NCBI RefSeq assembly: GCF_016031655.1
Contig: NZ_JACCHQ010000021.1
Span: 1-64,000, forward strand
Direction of reading: 5' to 3'
Length of the DNA: 64,000 nt
DNA from: Bradyrhizobium glycinis
GTDB taxonomy: Bacteria; Pseudomonadota; Alphaproteobacteria; Rhizobiales; Xanthobacteraceae
Below the pieces are notes generated by a model, which was not told where the DNA came from, did not search any database, and saw nothing but the letters and a program-made list of their open reading frames with translations. This document shows positions 54,306-63,035 of this stretch, piece by piece (position 1 is the first letter of the stretch; each line of letters starts with the position of its first letter). The position numbers and the translations under genes were made by a program.

Positions 54306-55373
54306 GTGAGAAATCGATATTGGGCGTTGACGAACGAGCCGGTGACGGGATGGCCACAGCAGGGCACGTTCGTGCTGAAGGAGGGCGCAGTTCCGGTACC
54401 CGCCTTGGGGCAGGCGCTGACGCGGACCATCTATGTGTCGCTCGACCCGTATCAATTGTACTACCAGCGGGAGCGCACCGGGCCAGAAGGCGCGCCCTGC
54501 CATGCTCGCACTGTCTCCCAGGTCATCGAGAGCCGGATGGAGGGATTTGAGGCCGGCGACTTCGTTTTCAACACCAATGGCTGGACCGAATATGCGCTCA
54601 TGGGTGAGGGGGTCTGGCGCCCGGGCTACATGGTGCCGCGCAAGCTCGATCCGTCCATCGGGCGCATCTCGCAGGCCGTGGGCGTGCTTGGAATGCTGGG
54701 GCTGACCGCCTTCGCCGGCATGAATTTGATGGCCTCGCCTCAACCGAGCGAGACAGTGGTGGTCTCGGCGGCTTCGGGTGGCGTCGGACAGATCGCTGGG
54801 CAGCTCGCCAAGCAACGGGGCGCGCGGGTCATCGGGATCGCTGGGCGCGATGACAAATGCAAGTTCGTGACTGATGATCTGGGGTTCGATGCCTGCGTCT
54901 CCCATCTCTCGCCCACTCTGCCGGCCGATCTCGCCGCCGTTTGCCAGGCCGGTATCGACGTCTATTTCGAGAATGTGGGCGGCAAGGTGTTCGAGGCAGT
55001 GCTTCCGCTGTTCAATCAGGGCGCGCGGATGACCATTTGCGGCCTCATCGCCCATTACGGTGATGAGGACGGAGGCGTCGACAGACGCGCAGCGCTGATC
55101 AAGACAGGTGAACCGGTGTTCAAGGCGCGGAACGTGAGGGTCAGGAATCTCTCAGTCAGCGAGTTCGCCGCGCAGCACGACGAGATGTTGGCCTACATCG
55201 CGCCCCTGGCGAAGGCGGGTAAGGTCAAGTACCGCGAGGACATCCGCCAGGGATTGGAGATCATCCCGAGCGCTTTCGCCGAAATGCTGCGCGGCGACAA
55301 TTTCGGCAAGATGCTCGTGCAGGTGAGCCCCGATCCGACGCTTGGAGCCCGTGCGCCCCGGAAGTCCCATTAA
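54306..55373 (+). CDS. MDR-family NADPH-dependent oxidoreductase
   Basis: A 355-residue zinc-less medium-chain reductase of the leukotriene-B4-dehydrogenase/CurA type. It has NRYWALTNEPVTG, YVSLDPYQLYYQ, LGMLGLTAFAGM, the nucleotide-binding SAASGGVGQIAGQLAK, IDVYFENVGG and a C-terminal GKMLVQV. GTG 54306 is chosen because AAGGGAG lies 7 nt upstream and it gives the usual family start; an in-frame ATG exists at 54252. Such enzymes reduce activated C=C bonds in enones. Substrate unknown. Confidence 0.85.
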   Translation: MRNRYWALTNEPVTGWPQQGTFVLKEGAVPVPALGQALTRTIYVSLDPYQLYYQRERTGPEGAPCHARTVSQVIESRMEGFEAGDFVFNTNGWTEYALMGEGVWRPGYMVPRKLDPSIGRISQAVGVLGMLGLTAFAGMNLMASPQPSETVVVSAASGGVGQIAGQLAKQRGARVIGIAGRDDKCKFVTDDLGFDACVSHLSPTLPADLAAVCQAGIDVYFENVGGKVFEAVLPLFNQGARMTICGLIAHYGDEDGGVDRRAALIKTGEPVFKARNVRVRNLSVSEFAAQHDEMLAYIAPLAKAGKVKYREDIRQGLEIIPSAFAEMLRGDNFGKMLVQVSPDPTLGARAPRKSH

Positions 55374-55491
55374 GGTCCATTCGGGACAGCAGCCTGCGTC
55401 GGCGATGTCCGCTGAATTCGGGCGCTGCAGCGGCGACCGCTCGAAATGCGCGCCGCCGGCGGTGCCAAGCAATTGTTAAGCATAAAAAGGG

Positions 55492-56991
55492 CTATCCCAT
55501 CGTCGGCATCACGAATTCGGCTCCGGCCCGAATACCAGTCGGCCACCTGGTCGTGATCGTCTTCAACTTGGTATAGAATCGAATGCCTTCCGGTCCATGC
55601 ATGTGGTGGTCGCCGAACAAAGAAGCCTTCCAGCCGCCGAAAGAATGAAATGCCATCGGGACCGGAATTGGCACATTGATCCCGACCATACCAACTTGAA
55701 TTTGATGTGCGAATTCCCGGGCAGCATCGCCGTCCCTGGTGAATATCGCGGTGCCATTGCCAAATTCGTGCTGGTTGATCATTTCTGCTGCATGATCGTA
55801 TGAATTGGCGCGAGCGACGGCGAGAACCGGGCCGAAGATCTCTTCCCGGTAGATTTTCATGTCCGTCCTCACGCGGTCGAACAGCGTTCCCCCAATGAAA
55901 TAGCCGTCTTCATAACCCTGACGCTTAAAGTCACGCCCATCGACCACGAGCTCCGCTCCCTCGGCAACACCCCCATCTATATAGGCGCGAACTTTCTCGA
56001 GATGCTGCTTGGTCACCAAGGGCCCCATCTCGGCATCGGGATCGGTGCCGGGCCCGATGTTCAACGCGCGCACCTTCGGGGCCAGCTTTTGGATCAGACG
56101 CTGGGCAGTCGTCTCGCCGATCGGGACAGCGACCGAGATGGCCATGCAACGCTCGCCGGCCGAGCCATAAGCGGCGCCCATGAGTGCATCGACCGCCTGA
56201 TCCATGTCGGCGTCCGGCATGACAATCATATGGTTCTTGGCACCGCCGAGCGCCTGGCAACGCTTGCCGTGCCGGGTCGCGGTCTCGTAAATGTAGCGGG
56301 CAATTGGCGTCGAACCCACGAAACTCACGGCTGCAACATCAGGATGGGTAAGAAGCGCATCAACCGCTTCCTTGTCACCCTGCACGACGTTGAAGACGCC
56401 ACGGGGCAGGCCTGCTTCCTCGAGCCATTTCGCCAGGATCAACGAAGCAGACGGATCGCGCTCGGATGGTTTGAGAATGAAAGCGTTGCCGCAGGCGAGG
56501 GCGACGGGAAACATCCACATCGGGACCATGGCCGGAAAGTTGAATGGCGTGATGCCCGCCACAACACCCAATGGCTGCCGCAGCGAATGGCTGTCAACCC
56601 GCGTACCGACGTTCTCCGTAATTTCACCCTTCAAGAGCTGCGGTGCGCCCGTGGCGAACTCCACGACTTCCATTCCGCGTTGAACTTCACCCTTGGCATC
56701 TGAAACCACCTTGCCGTGTTCGGCTGTGATGGCGTGGGCGAGTTCGTCAGTCCGCTCTTCCAAAATGCGCAGGAACCGGTTGAGAATCCGGGCTCGTCGG
56801 AGGGGAGGCGTAGCGGCCCAGGCCGGGAAGGCGGCACGCGCGGCACCTACAGCAGCTCTCACGTCATCTGCCGAAGCCAAACCGAGCGTTCCGGATCGTT
56901 GGCCAGTTGCAGGATTGAAAACCGGCGAGATCCTGCCGCTCCGTCCTTGCACCAGTTCGCCATTGATGAAGTTCCGAATGGTTGCCGACAC
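55492..56991 (-). CDS. mmsA: Methylmalonate-semialdehyde dehydrogenase (CoA-acylating)
   Basis: A 499-residue aldehyde dehydrogenase of the MmsA type. It has [46 protein letters not shown], the catalytic Cys in [14 protein letters not shown], and [19 protein letters not shown]. It oxidises methylmalonate or malonate semialdehyde with CoA to propionyl- or acetyl-CoA in valine, beta-alanine and inositol breakdown. GTG 56991 is preferred: AGGAG lies upstream and the length is typical. It is divergent from a LysR gene that probably controls it. It could consume malonate semialdehyde derived from beta-alanine. Confidence 0.92.
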   Translation of the reverse strand: MSATIRNFINGELVQGRSGRISPVFNPATGQRSGTLGLASADDVRAAVGAARAAFPAWAATPPLRRARILNRFLRILEERTDELAHAITAEHGKVVSDAKGEVQRGMEVVEFATGAPQLLKGEITENVGTRVDSHSLRQPLGVVAGITPFNFPAMVPMWMFPVALACGNAFILKPSERDPSASLILAKWLEEAGLPRGVFNVVQGDKEAVDALLTHPDVAAVSFVGSTPIARYIYETATRHGKRCQALGGAKNHMIVMPDADMDQAVDALMGAAYGSAGERCMAISVAVPIGETTAQRLIQKLAPKVRALNIGPGTDPDAEMGPLVTKQHLEKVRAYIDGGVAEGAELVVDGRDFKRQGYEDGYFIGGTLFDRVRTDMKIYREEIFGPVLAVARANSYDHAAEMINQHEFGNGTAIFTRDGDAAREFAHQIQVGMVGINVPIPVPMAFHSFGGWKASLFGDHHMHGPEGIRFYTKLKTITTRWPTGIRAGAEFVMPTMG

Positions 56992-57096
56992 GGCAGTGGC
57001 TCCTCTGTAAACCGCTTGATCGCGTCTGATAATGGATGCATAGATATGCGCATCAACGGCCAAATTCGCGGCTCCGTTGTGCAGAAAGTGTAGTCG

Positions 57097-57984
57097 ATGG
57101 ATTGGGAAAGCGTTCGGATCTTTCTCGAAGTCGCGCGTGCCGGGCAATTCTTGAAAGCGGCAAAGCATTTGCGCCTGAACCATGCGACAGTTGCTCGCCA
57201 GGTCACGGCGTTGGAAAGGAGTCTCAAGGTTAAGCTGCTTGAGCGCCATACTTCTGGCTGCGTGTTGACAGCGGCAGGGGACGCCCTCGTCGTGGCGGCG
57301 GAACGCGCCGAAAGCGAGTTGCTCAGGGTGGGCGCCAGTATCCGGGGCGCCGCTGAAGCGATCACTGGCACCGTGCGCGTTGGGGCGCCGGATGGACTGG
57401 GCAACTACTTTCTGGCAGATCAGCTCGGGGCACTCGCGGCCAGACATCCCGGTCTGATCATTCAACTGGTGCCGCTTCCACGCACCTTTTCATTGTCCCG
57501 CCGAGAAGCTGACATTGCAATAACTCTCGATCGGCCCAAACAGGGGCGATTGATCTTCTCGAAATTGACCGATTACACGCTCAGCGTTTATGCAGCTCAC
57601 AGCTATCTTGCGCGCGAAGGCCAAATCGAGAAACAGTCAGATCTGACGGGCCGGTTGTTCGTCACGCATGTTGAGGATTTCGCTTACAGCAGAGCGCTGG
57701 ACTACGCCTCAGCACTCGGTCGGCTGATGTCGCGCCGCTACGAGTGTGGCAGCGTCGTTGCTCAAATGGAAGCGGTGAGAAGCGGCCATGGCGTTGGCAT
57801 CCTGCACGACTATGCTGCCCGTCGCTATCCGGAGCTTCAGCGTCTGCTACCTGATGTGCGGTTCGTTCGAAGCTACTGGCTCACCTCGCATCCGGATACC
57901 CACGACGTGCGGCGGGTTCAGGAAGTTCTTCGCTTCATAGTGGCTTCTGTAAAGTCGTATCGCCCCAGCTTTGATGCGCACTAA
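57097..57984 (+). CDS. LysR-family transcriptional regulator
   Basis: A 295-residue LTTR. The N-terminal helix-turn-helix is [20 protein letters not shown] with [17 protein letters not shown], followed by the substrate-binding domain ([20 protein letters not shown]). The gene is divergent from mmsA with about 105 nt between starts, the usual arrangement for control of the divergent target. The inducer is not known. Confidence 0.88.
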   Translation: MDWESVRIFLEVARAGQFLKAAKHLRLNHATVARQVTALERSLKVKLLERHTSGCVLTAAGDALVVAAERAESELLRVGASIRGAAEAITGTVRVGAPDGLGNYFLADQLGALAARHPGLIIQLVPLPRTFSLSRREADIAITLDRPKQGRLIFSKLTDYTLSVYAAHSYLAREGQIEKQSDLTGRLFVTHVEDFAYSRALDYASALGRLMSRRYECGSVVAQMEAVRSGHGVGILHDYAARRYPELQRLLPDVRFVRSYWLTSHPDTHDVRRVQEVLRFIVASVKSYRPSFDAH

Positions 57985-58200
57985 CCGGGTTGCGCCGCGC
58001 CGGAGTGCGCGATCGTGCCTTTGATCGGCCCGCGTTTCAACAGTCCGCCCATCGAGCTTGCGAAAACGTTCCGGTGAGCTCGATGCAATGGTGAGCCCGC
58101 CGTACAAGGAGCAGGTTTCACCAGGAGCGACCGTAGAAGCGAGCGGATGGAACGAGCAACAGGCGAGCCGTGAAGCTCTGCGCAACATTGGCCTGGCCGG
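57981..58200 (-). pseudogene. pabB: pabB relic (internal fragment)
   Basis: The minus strand reads NVAQSFTARLL, then GLTIASSSPERFRKLDGRTV and, after a one-base shift near 58036, RGPIKGTIAHSG. These match the intact PabB (VNIAQRFSAKV, KLTIASSSPERFLKLGGGRV, RPIKGTIARS). It keeps the PabB lysine but is short and shifted. It sits directly after the LysR gene and upstream of a bioB-panD-bioF remnant, mirroring the pabB-bioB-panD-bioF layout at 5-10 kb. Confidence 0.72.
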
Positions 58201-58430
58201 AAGAGCCGGACAAGAGCGTCCGCGCAGAATTTCTGCAATTGCTGCTCGGCTTTCGAAGTCTTTTCGCATCGCGCCGACGTTAGAGTGGCGCTTAGCTTGG
58301 GGGGTAACGAACAAGGGCATTCGGCGGCACGTTTGCCAAGGGCTGTTTTTCGACGTCCTAGCCGCATCCATCCGATCCGAGAATGTCGACATCCCGAGTA
58401 TCCTCTGTCGTGGATGAAGAAGCGAGACTG

Positions 58431-58610
58431 ATGAACGTTCGTGTATTGGTGGGAGCGAAGCCGGCCGGCGACAGCCGGTCCGTCCGCAGTGATTGGACGC
58501 GCGTAGAGGCCGAAAGCCTGTATAGCTTGCCTTCCGATCTAACGTTCCAAGCACAGAGTGCTCATCGCGACCATTTCGATGCAAACCGGATACCGATTGG
58601 GCAGTCTCTA
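58431..58610 (+). pseudogene. bioB: bioB', N-terminal fragment of biotin synthase
   Basis: The frame from ATG 58431 reads SDWTRVEAESLYSLPSDLTF, QAQSAHRDHFDANRIPIGQS, matching the BioB N terminus (W-x-EE-x-LYxLP-xDLLFxAQxVHRxxFDPNxVQ). The text degenerates just before the radical SAM CxxxCxxC segment should appear. panD follows 65 nt later. The C-terminal fragment of a bioB occurs instead at 9137. Confidence 0.68.
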
Positions 58611-58675
58611 TCACCTCCGGCTTATGCCGGTGACGTTAGCAACCGGTTGTGTGCAAAGGTGCTTGTAGGTCAGAC

Positions 58676-59029
58676 ATGCAGGTTACGTTGATGAAGGGAA
58701 AGATCCATCGCGCGTCGGTCACTGAGGCCGACCTGCACCCTGAAGGTGCGATCTCGATTGATCGTAACCTACTCACCGCAGCTGGGTTCTTAGCCAACGA
58801 GCACGTGGAAATCTATAATATCGAGACCGGCGCACGATTTGCCACTTACGTCATCGAGGCACCCGCGGGGTCAGGAATAGTCGGGTTGAATGGTGCAGCT
58901 GCGCGGCTGGCCATACCGGGAGACAAGCTCATCATCGTGGCATACGCCTCTTTCAACGACAACGAGGCACGAATGTTTACTCCGCGCGTCGTGAGAGTTG
59001 ATCGGGATAACCGGATCTTGTCGGATTGA
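58676..59029 (+). CDS. panD: Aspartate 1-decarboxylase homologue lacking the processing serine
   Basis: A 117-residue PanD of normal length with Lys9, His11, Arg54, Tyr58 and the segment [20 protein letters not shown]. PanD cuts itself between Gly24 and Ser25, and the serine becomes the pyruvoyl group needed for decarboxylation. Here codon 25 (58748-58750) is GCG, Ala, in [10 protein letters not shown], and Tyr22 is Pro. By known PanD chemistry such a protein should stay unprocessed and inactive, unless a different residue substitutes. ATG 58676 matches the other copy's start ([19 protein letters not shown]). It is flanked by bioB and bioF relics. Confidence 0.88.
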   Translation: MQVTLMKGKIHRASVTEADLHPEGAISIDRNLLTAAGFLANEHVEIYNIETGARFATYVIEAPAGSGIVGLNGAAARLAIPGDKLIIVAYASFNDNEARMFTPRVVRVDRDNRILSD

Positions 59030-59170
59030 GGGAAGATCGCCTCGAGCAGTTTCGCAGAACCCACCCAAGCGGTCCGAAGCGCTCGCATGAAGGCGGACTG
59101 TGTTTAAGGAGAGTAGCTACGCCGCAGACTTGGGGAGCCCGATACGCGAGCGCCGGCTGCGAGTCCAAGC

Positions 59171-59238
59171 CGCGCCGCAGGTATCGATTCCATCGCAAAC
59201 GGCTATATTGCGCCTGCCAATGCGCCGCGCGTTAAGAG
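59171..59238 (+). pseudogene. bioF: bioF relic (short)
   Basis: One frame reads RAAGIDSIANGYIAPANAPR, resembling the BioF segment PRxGIDFxSNDYLALAxAPR seen at the other locus. It is short and degenerate but lies where bioF is expected after panD. Confidence 0.42.
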
Positions 59239-59571
59239 AGCTGGCGCCGATGCGTTGGAACGAGAACCGCCCTCGCTGCAGCGTGGGGCCCTTACCCGAG
59301 AAGCCCTCGGGGCATCGAGGCTTTGCAAGGGGCGAGCGACGGTCCAGCTGAGCGGTTGATAATGCCAAATCACCCGTTGCAGCGAAGGAGCTGAGCGGGC
59401 TGGCGACATTGTTTGAGTTGAAGGTCGGCGGTAGCCTGTTTTCCGAAGCCAATGCCTCAGAAGCGACCGTCAGGCATTGTCAGGATGAGGGGGCAGGCCT
59501 GGCTCTGTCAGAAAGAAAGTGCTGTGTCGGTTACGTATGCCATGTGCTGCTGTGTGTGGCAGCAAAAAAAT
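59239..59571. other. Interval before the tRNA remnant
   Basis: About 330 bases with no recognised gene. It probably contains further decayed bio sequence. Confidence 0.35.
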
Positions 59572-59618
59572 CTGGCTGTTAATCAGCGGGTCCTAGGTTC
59601 GAGCCCAGGTGCGCCCAC
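59572..59618 (+). other. 3' fragment of tRNA-Lys (attachment-site scar)
   Basis: The sequence TTAATCAGCGGGTCCTAGG followed by TTCGAGCCCAGG and GCGCCCA matches my recollection of the 3' half of tRNA-Lys(CTT): variable region, T arm with TTCGAGC loop and acceptor strand. The T stem has a mismatch, the anticodon reads GTT rather than CTT, and no 5' half precedes it, so it is not a working tRNA. Integrative elements commonly use tRNA 3' ends and leave such duplicates. Confidence 0.62.
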
Positions 59619-59977
59619 AATCCTTTAATAAAATCAATGGATTGCTTGTCACTTGCGAGGTCCTCTGGCCGGCTCAAGGCTTGGGTCACATCTGGGTCAC
59701 AAGATCGCACCGCGGTCAGCGAATTTGCGCGCAAGAACGATCTTCGATGCGCAGCTGCAGCCGACGTTGATCCGCTTGCGCCAATTGGTTCAGCACATGG
59801 TTGATCAGCCGTGGTTTCCAATGTCGAGGACCCGGGAGATCCCTTGTCGGCACGGGAAAGGCAGCCGCCAACAGTTGCCAGGCAGGCCTTCGCCAGTATA
59901 ACGAGCAGCGGGTGTAGGCGGCCGAGGCATCGATTCTCGCCTCCCAATTCGGGCTGTCCCCCACCGGAGAGGCGCAG
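59619..59977. other. Interval between tRNA scar and the three-gene operon
   Basis: About 360 bases. No integrase or other gene was recognised on either strand. The operon promoter should lie here. GGAGAGG at 59966-59972 is the ribosome-binding site for the next gene. Confidence 0.45.
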
Positions 59978-61126
59978 TTGAACGACAGGATGGCCTTGAG
60001 TCTTCTGGCCGAAGTGATGGGCTGGCCGGAGGACGATCAAAGAATCGCCACCGACGAATATGCTTGGCTGCGCATGATGTCCGCCGTCAAATACGACGGC
60101 TACTCGTATTTCCGCGCCGGCGTCCGCTTCCTCGAGACACTGGCGACCTGGCTCAAGCAATTCGAGGCGGCCGATCGACAGGCCGCATACGATTTCATCA
60201 AGTGGCGACTGGTCTACATATCTTTAGCCGAGATGCAGTGTCTGGTCGAAACGTTCGTGCCGGAGGTCGTGACGCCGCACCTGCGCCAGACGGTCGCGTC
60301 GCGCCTCGGTATCAAGGCCTATGAGGTCTGGGCAGACAAAAAGGGCTCCGATGAGTTCAAGCGGAGCTTGCGCAAGACACTTTTCGTCGGGATGAGCGAC
60401 GGCAGCCGGATCGACATGCTCCGGCGCGCGAACGCAGGTCGGATCTCGACCGAGCAGGTCATCCCTATGATGAACGTCGACCGGGAGAAGTGGCTCGATC
60501 TCAGCAAGAACCTCAGGGAGGCGCCAGGAATGTCACCTTCCGAAAAGTTCGATTGCGTTTATCTCATCGACGACTTCACAGCGTCAGGTACCACATTCAT
60601 CCGCCGCAACGAGAAAGGTGAATGGAAGGGTAAGCTGAAGAAGTTCAACGACCTTATCCGGTCCGCACGCGTCGACCTGAATGAAGACTTCCCCATCGCC
60701 GGGGACTACGAGCTGCACATACACCACTACATATCGAGCGATCAGGCCCGACTGGCTCTGGTCGAACGCTTGGAACTCGCGAAGGCGGAATGGAGCGAAT
60801 GGACGTGCTCGGCGTACACGGCCACGGAAAGCCTTCTGCTGCCGAACTCCCTGCCTCTGACCCGCCCCCTCGATGGTCCGATGCTTGACTTGGGTGACAA
60901 GTACTACGACCACGAGATATTCAAACGCGCCGAGAGGCATTGCCGCGAGGCCGGCCAGACCGATATGAAGCTCGGATACGCGAATTGCGCCCTGCCTATC
61001 GTCCTCGAGCACAACACGCCGAACAACAGCATTCCATTGTTGTGGGCAGAAACGGCGGGGAAGGGCGGTTCACACAAGATGCGCCCGTTGTTCCACCGGC
61101 GTGACCGGCACGGATCCCTGCAATGA
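59978..61126 (+). CDS. Phosphoribosyltransferase-like protein of a putative conflict system
   Basis: A 382-residue protein. The TTG start at 59978 has GGAGAGG 5 nt upstream; ATG 59990 is four codons in. The N-terminal 110 residues are helical. VYLIDDFTASGTTF at 194-207 is a PRPP-loop signature (hhhhDDxxxTG/SxT) of type I phosphoribosyltransferases. The LFVGMSDGSRID segment (135-146) and the C-terminal IPLLWAETAGKGGSHKM look family-specific. I recall PRTase-like proteins paired with ORC/CDC6-type ATPases in surveys of bacterial conflict systems; this needs checking. It overlaps the ATPase gene by ATGA, so the products are likely made together. Substrate unknown. Confidence 0.7.
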   Translation: MNDRMALSLLAEVMGWPEDDQRIATDEYAWLRMMSAVKYDGYSYFRAGVRFLETLATWLKQFEAADRQAAYDFIKWRLVYISLAEMQCLVETFVPEVVTPHLRQTVASRLGIKAYEVWADKKGSDEFKRSLRKTLFVGMSDGSRIDMLRRANAGRISTEQVIPMMNVDREKWLDLSKNLREAPGMSPSEKFDCVYLIDDFTASGTTFIRRNEKGEWKGKLKKFNDLIRSARVDLNEDFPIAGDYELHIHHYISSDQARLALVERLELAKAEWSEWTCSAYTATESLLLPNSLPLTRPLDGPMLDLGDKYYDHEIFKRAERHCREAGQTDMKLGYANCALPIVLEHNTPNNSIPLLWAETAGKGGSHKMRPLFHRRDRHGSLQ

Positions 61127-63030
61127 CCAATCCCTTCCTCAGGCGGGCGACGGAATACATCCGAGACGACTCCGCCTTTCTGGCGATCGTCAGCCCGGAG
61201 CCGCTGACCACGTTCGTTGCCAAACACAAGAAGCGCGAGCTTCTCTTCGACTATCCGGTCCGGGTCATCGGAACTCCGGGAAGCGGCAAGACCATGATGG
61301 CGGGCTTGGTCGAGTTTCGGCTCATCGAGTCGATCCTCCGCGACCAGAGCAGCGAGAACAATCGCTCGCTTGCCTCGGTCCTTGCACGCTGTGGCTTCAC
61401 GGAGGACGAGCGGCCCCGTGTTGCGGCGGTCAGGATCCCGATGGAATCGGAATATCGCGATTTCTGGGAGCTTCCTTACGACCCGGCAGTGAAGACCAAG
61501 CTGGTCCTGGCCCTCATTCAGGCTCGCACGATCCTGGAACTCGTTCGAAATCTCACTTCCAATCGGCGGCGCGCGATCAACGAGATCAGGTTCATTCCAC
61601 GCGACGGCGCGGGGGCGCAGCTCGAGCAGATCGGCGGCGCTGACGCCGAGAGCATCGTCGCACGCGCCCGCAGCGTCGAACGCGCGGTCTATTCCATCGG
61701 AGCAAGTCTTCTCCCTCCGTCGCTCGACAACATCCCGGAGGAGGCGCGCGAGCCGTATCAGCCGTTCGAGGCCATTCAGGAAATCGAGATCGAATGGAAC
61801 GGTGCGCCGTGCCGCCTTCGCCCCATGACCATCCTGGACGACGTGCACACGCTGCATCCGGATCAGTTCGAGGCGCTCTTCAGAGCTCTCGCGCGACGCG
61901 AGATACGATTTGCGCGTTGGTTGATGATGAGGATGGATGCCCTCTCGCCCAGCGCAGTCTTCCGATCGGCGGACGCAGATGCTCTTCCCGGGCTCAAGGT
62001 CGAACGCGATTATCTCGATATCTTCATGCAGACCGATAGCGCCCGCTCCGACGAGCGCCGTCAGTTCCGCAAGATGGCGACCGACATGGCGGATCGCTAC
62101 CTCCGTCTCGTGCAACCGCTCCGAGATCGAAACTACACCCGCTTCAAGGATCTCCTCGGCGAAGAGCCGCCGAGCCTCTCTGCCGGCCAGATGAACGAGT
62201 TGCGGGCGCTGATCGATCGCGAGCAGAAGAGCCTCAGGATCTCGCACGACCGTCAGCACAAGATCCGGCAGATCGTTGACCGTTACGTAAAAGGAGCGAA
62301 ATCGCTCGACCTCGGCGAAGACGTCCGCTTGATGATGTTTCGCGTGCTGTTGCATCGCTACGTGGTCCGCACCACGGGCCAGACCAGCGATCTCTTCGCC
62401 GACGATCCCGAGCCCAGGCAGCCGCTCAGGGTCAAAAGCACGATTGCCGATGCGGCTCGCCTGATCTTGAATCACAAGTTCAATCGAGCGTTCCACTTCG
62501 GATTGGACGTTCTTTGTGATGCAAGCAATGAAAACGCAGAGGTTTTTCTGCAGCTCGCAGGCGCGCTCGTGGAGCGAATGGAAACGAAGGCGATCAGGAA
62601 TCAGGATCCGGCATTGACACCGGCGCAGCAGCAGAGCGCGCTCCGCGACAAATCCAAGGAAATGTTGAAGGACTGGCGATTTCCCTTCGCAAGAAAGGTG
62701 CGCGCCTTGATCGATCGGTTAGCGCAGGACTGTCTGGAAGTCTCTGCCGAGCCCAACGCGTCTCTCGGAGCCGGAGCAAATGCCGTGGGCATTCTGGAGA
62801 CAGAGATGCAAGATCTGCTTGCTGGCGACAGCGAAATCGCTCTCGTGCTCAAGTATGCGATCGCGTACCAGGCCATCGTCGCCATCCGCGACTACGGTCA
62901 GGGGGGAAAGAACTGGTGCCTTCTGGAGCTGTCCGGTCCGGTATGCCTCGCATACGGCTTGACCTTGAATCGCGGCGGTTTCCTCGAGCGTCGCGTTCCA
63001 GACCTCGTCTTGGCCGAAGAGAAGGTCTGA
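61123..63030 (+). CDS. AAA+/ORC-like ATPase of the same operon
   Basis: A 635-residue protein. The P loop is GTPGSGKT at 50-57 and Walker B is MTILDDVHTL with the acidic pair at 239-240, followed by QFEALFRALARREIRFARWL. The long helical C-terminal half (about 310-635) has no motif I recognise. The compact N-terminal ATPase with a DD Walker B and helical tail is compatible with ORC/CDC6- or STAND-like sensors. Its start overlaps the PRTase-like stop and the third gene begins 5 nt after its own stop, so the three are one translational unit. A role in sensing, with the PRTase as effector, is inference. Confidence 0.72.
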   Translation: MTNPFLRRATEYIRDDSAFLAIVSPEPLTTFVAKHKKRELLFDYPVRVIGTPGSGKTMMAGLVEFRLIESILRDQSSENNRSLASVLARCGFTEDERPRVAAVRIPMESEYRDFWELPYDPAVKTKLVLALIQARTILELVRNLTSNRRRAINEIRFIPRDGAGAQLEQIGGADAESIVARARSVERAVYSIGASLLPPSLDNIPEEAREPYQPFEAIQEIEIEWNGAPCRLRPMTILDDVHTLHPDQFEALFRALARREIRFARWLMMRMDALSPSAVFRSADADALPGLKVERDYLDIFMQTDSARSDERRQFRKMATDMADRYLRLVQPLRDRNYTRFKDLLGEEPPSLSAGQMNELRALIDREQKSLRISHDRQHKIRQIVDRYVKGAKSLDLGEDVRLMMFRVLLHRYVVRTTGQTSDLFADDPEPRQPLRVKSTIADAARLILNHKFNRAFHFGLDVLCDASNENAEVFLQLAGALVERMETKAIRNQDPALTPAQQQSALRDKSKEMLKDWRFPFARKVRALIDRLAQDCLEVSAEPNASLGAGANAVGILETEMQDLLAGDSEIALVLKYAIAYQAIVAIRDYGQGGKNWCLLELSGPVCLAYGLTLNRGGFLERRVPDLVLAEEKV

Positions 63031-63035
63031 CGATC

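Noticed and set aside
59579-60160. Minus-strand 193-codon frame ending in the tRNA fragment as an integrase
   Set aside because: No tyrosine-recombinase R-H-R-Y motifs; its tail is simply the antisense of the tRNA fragment.
60904-62496. A 530-codon minus-strand open frame opposite the ATPase gene
   Set aside because: It is a mirror of the plus-strand genes in GC-rich DNA. The plus strand has P-loop and PRPP motifs and coupled starts, while the minus frame has no motifs.
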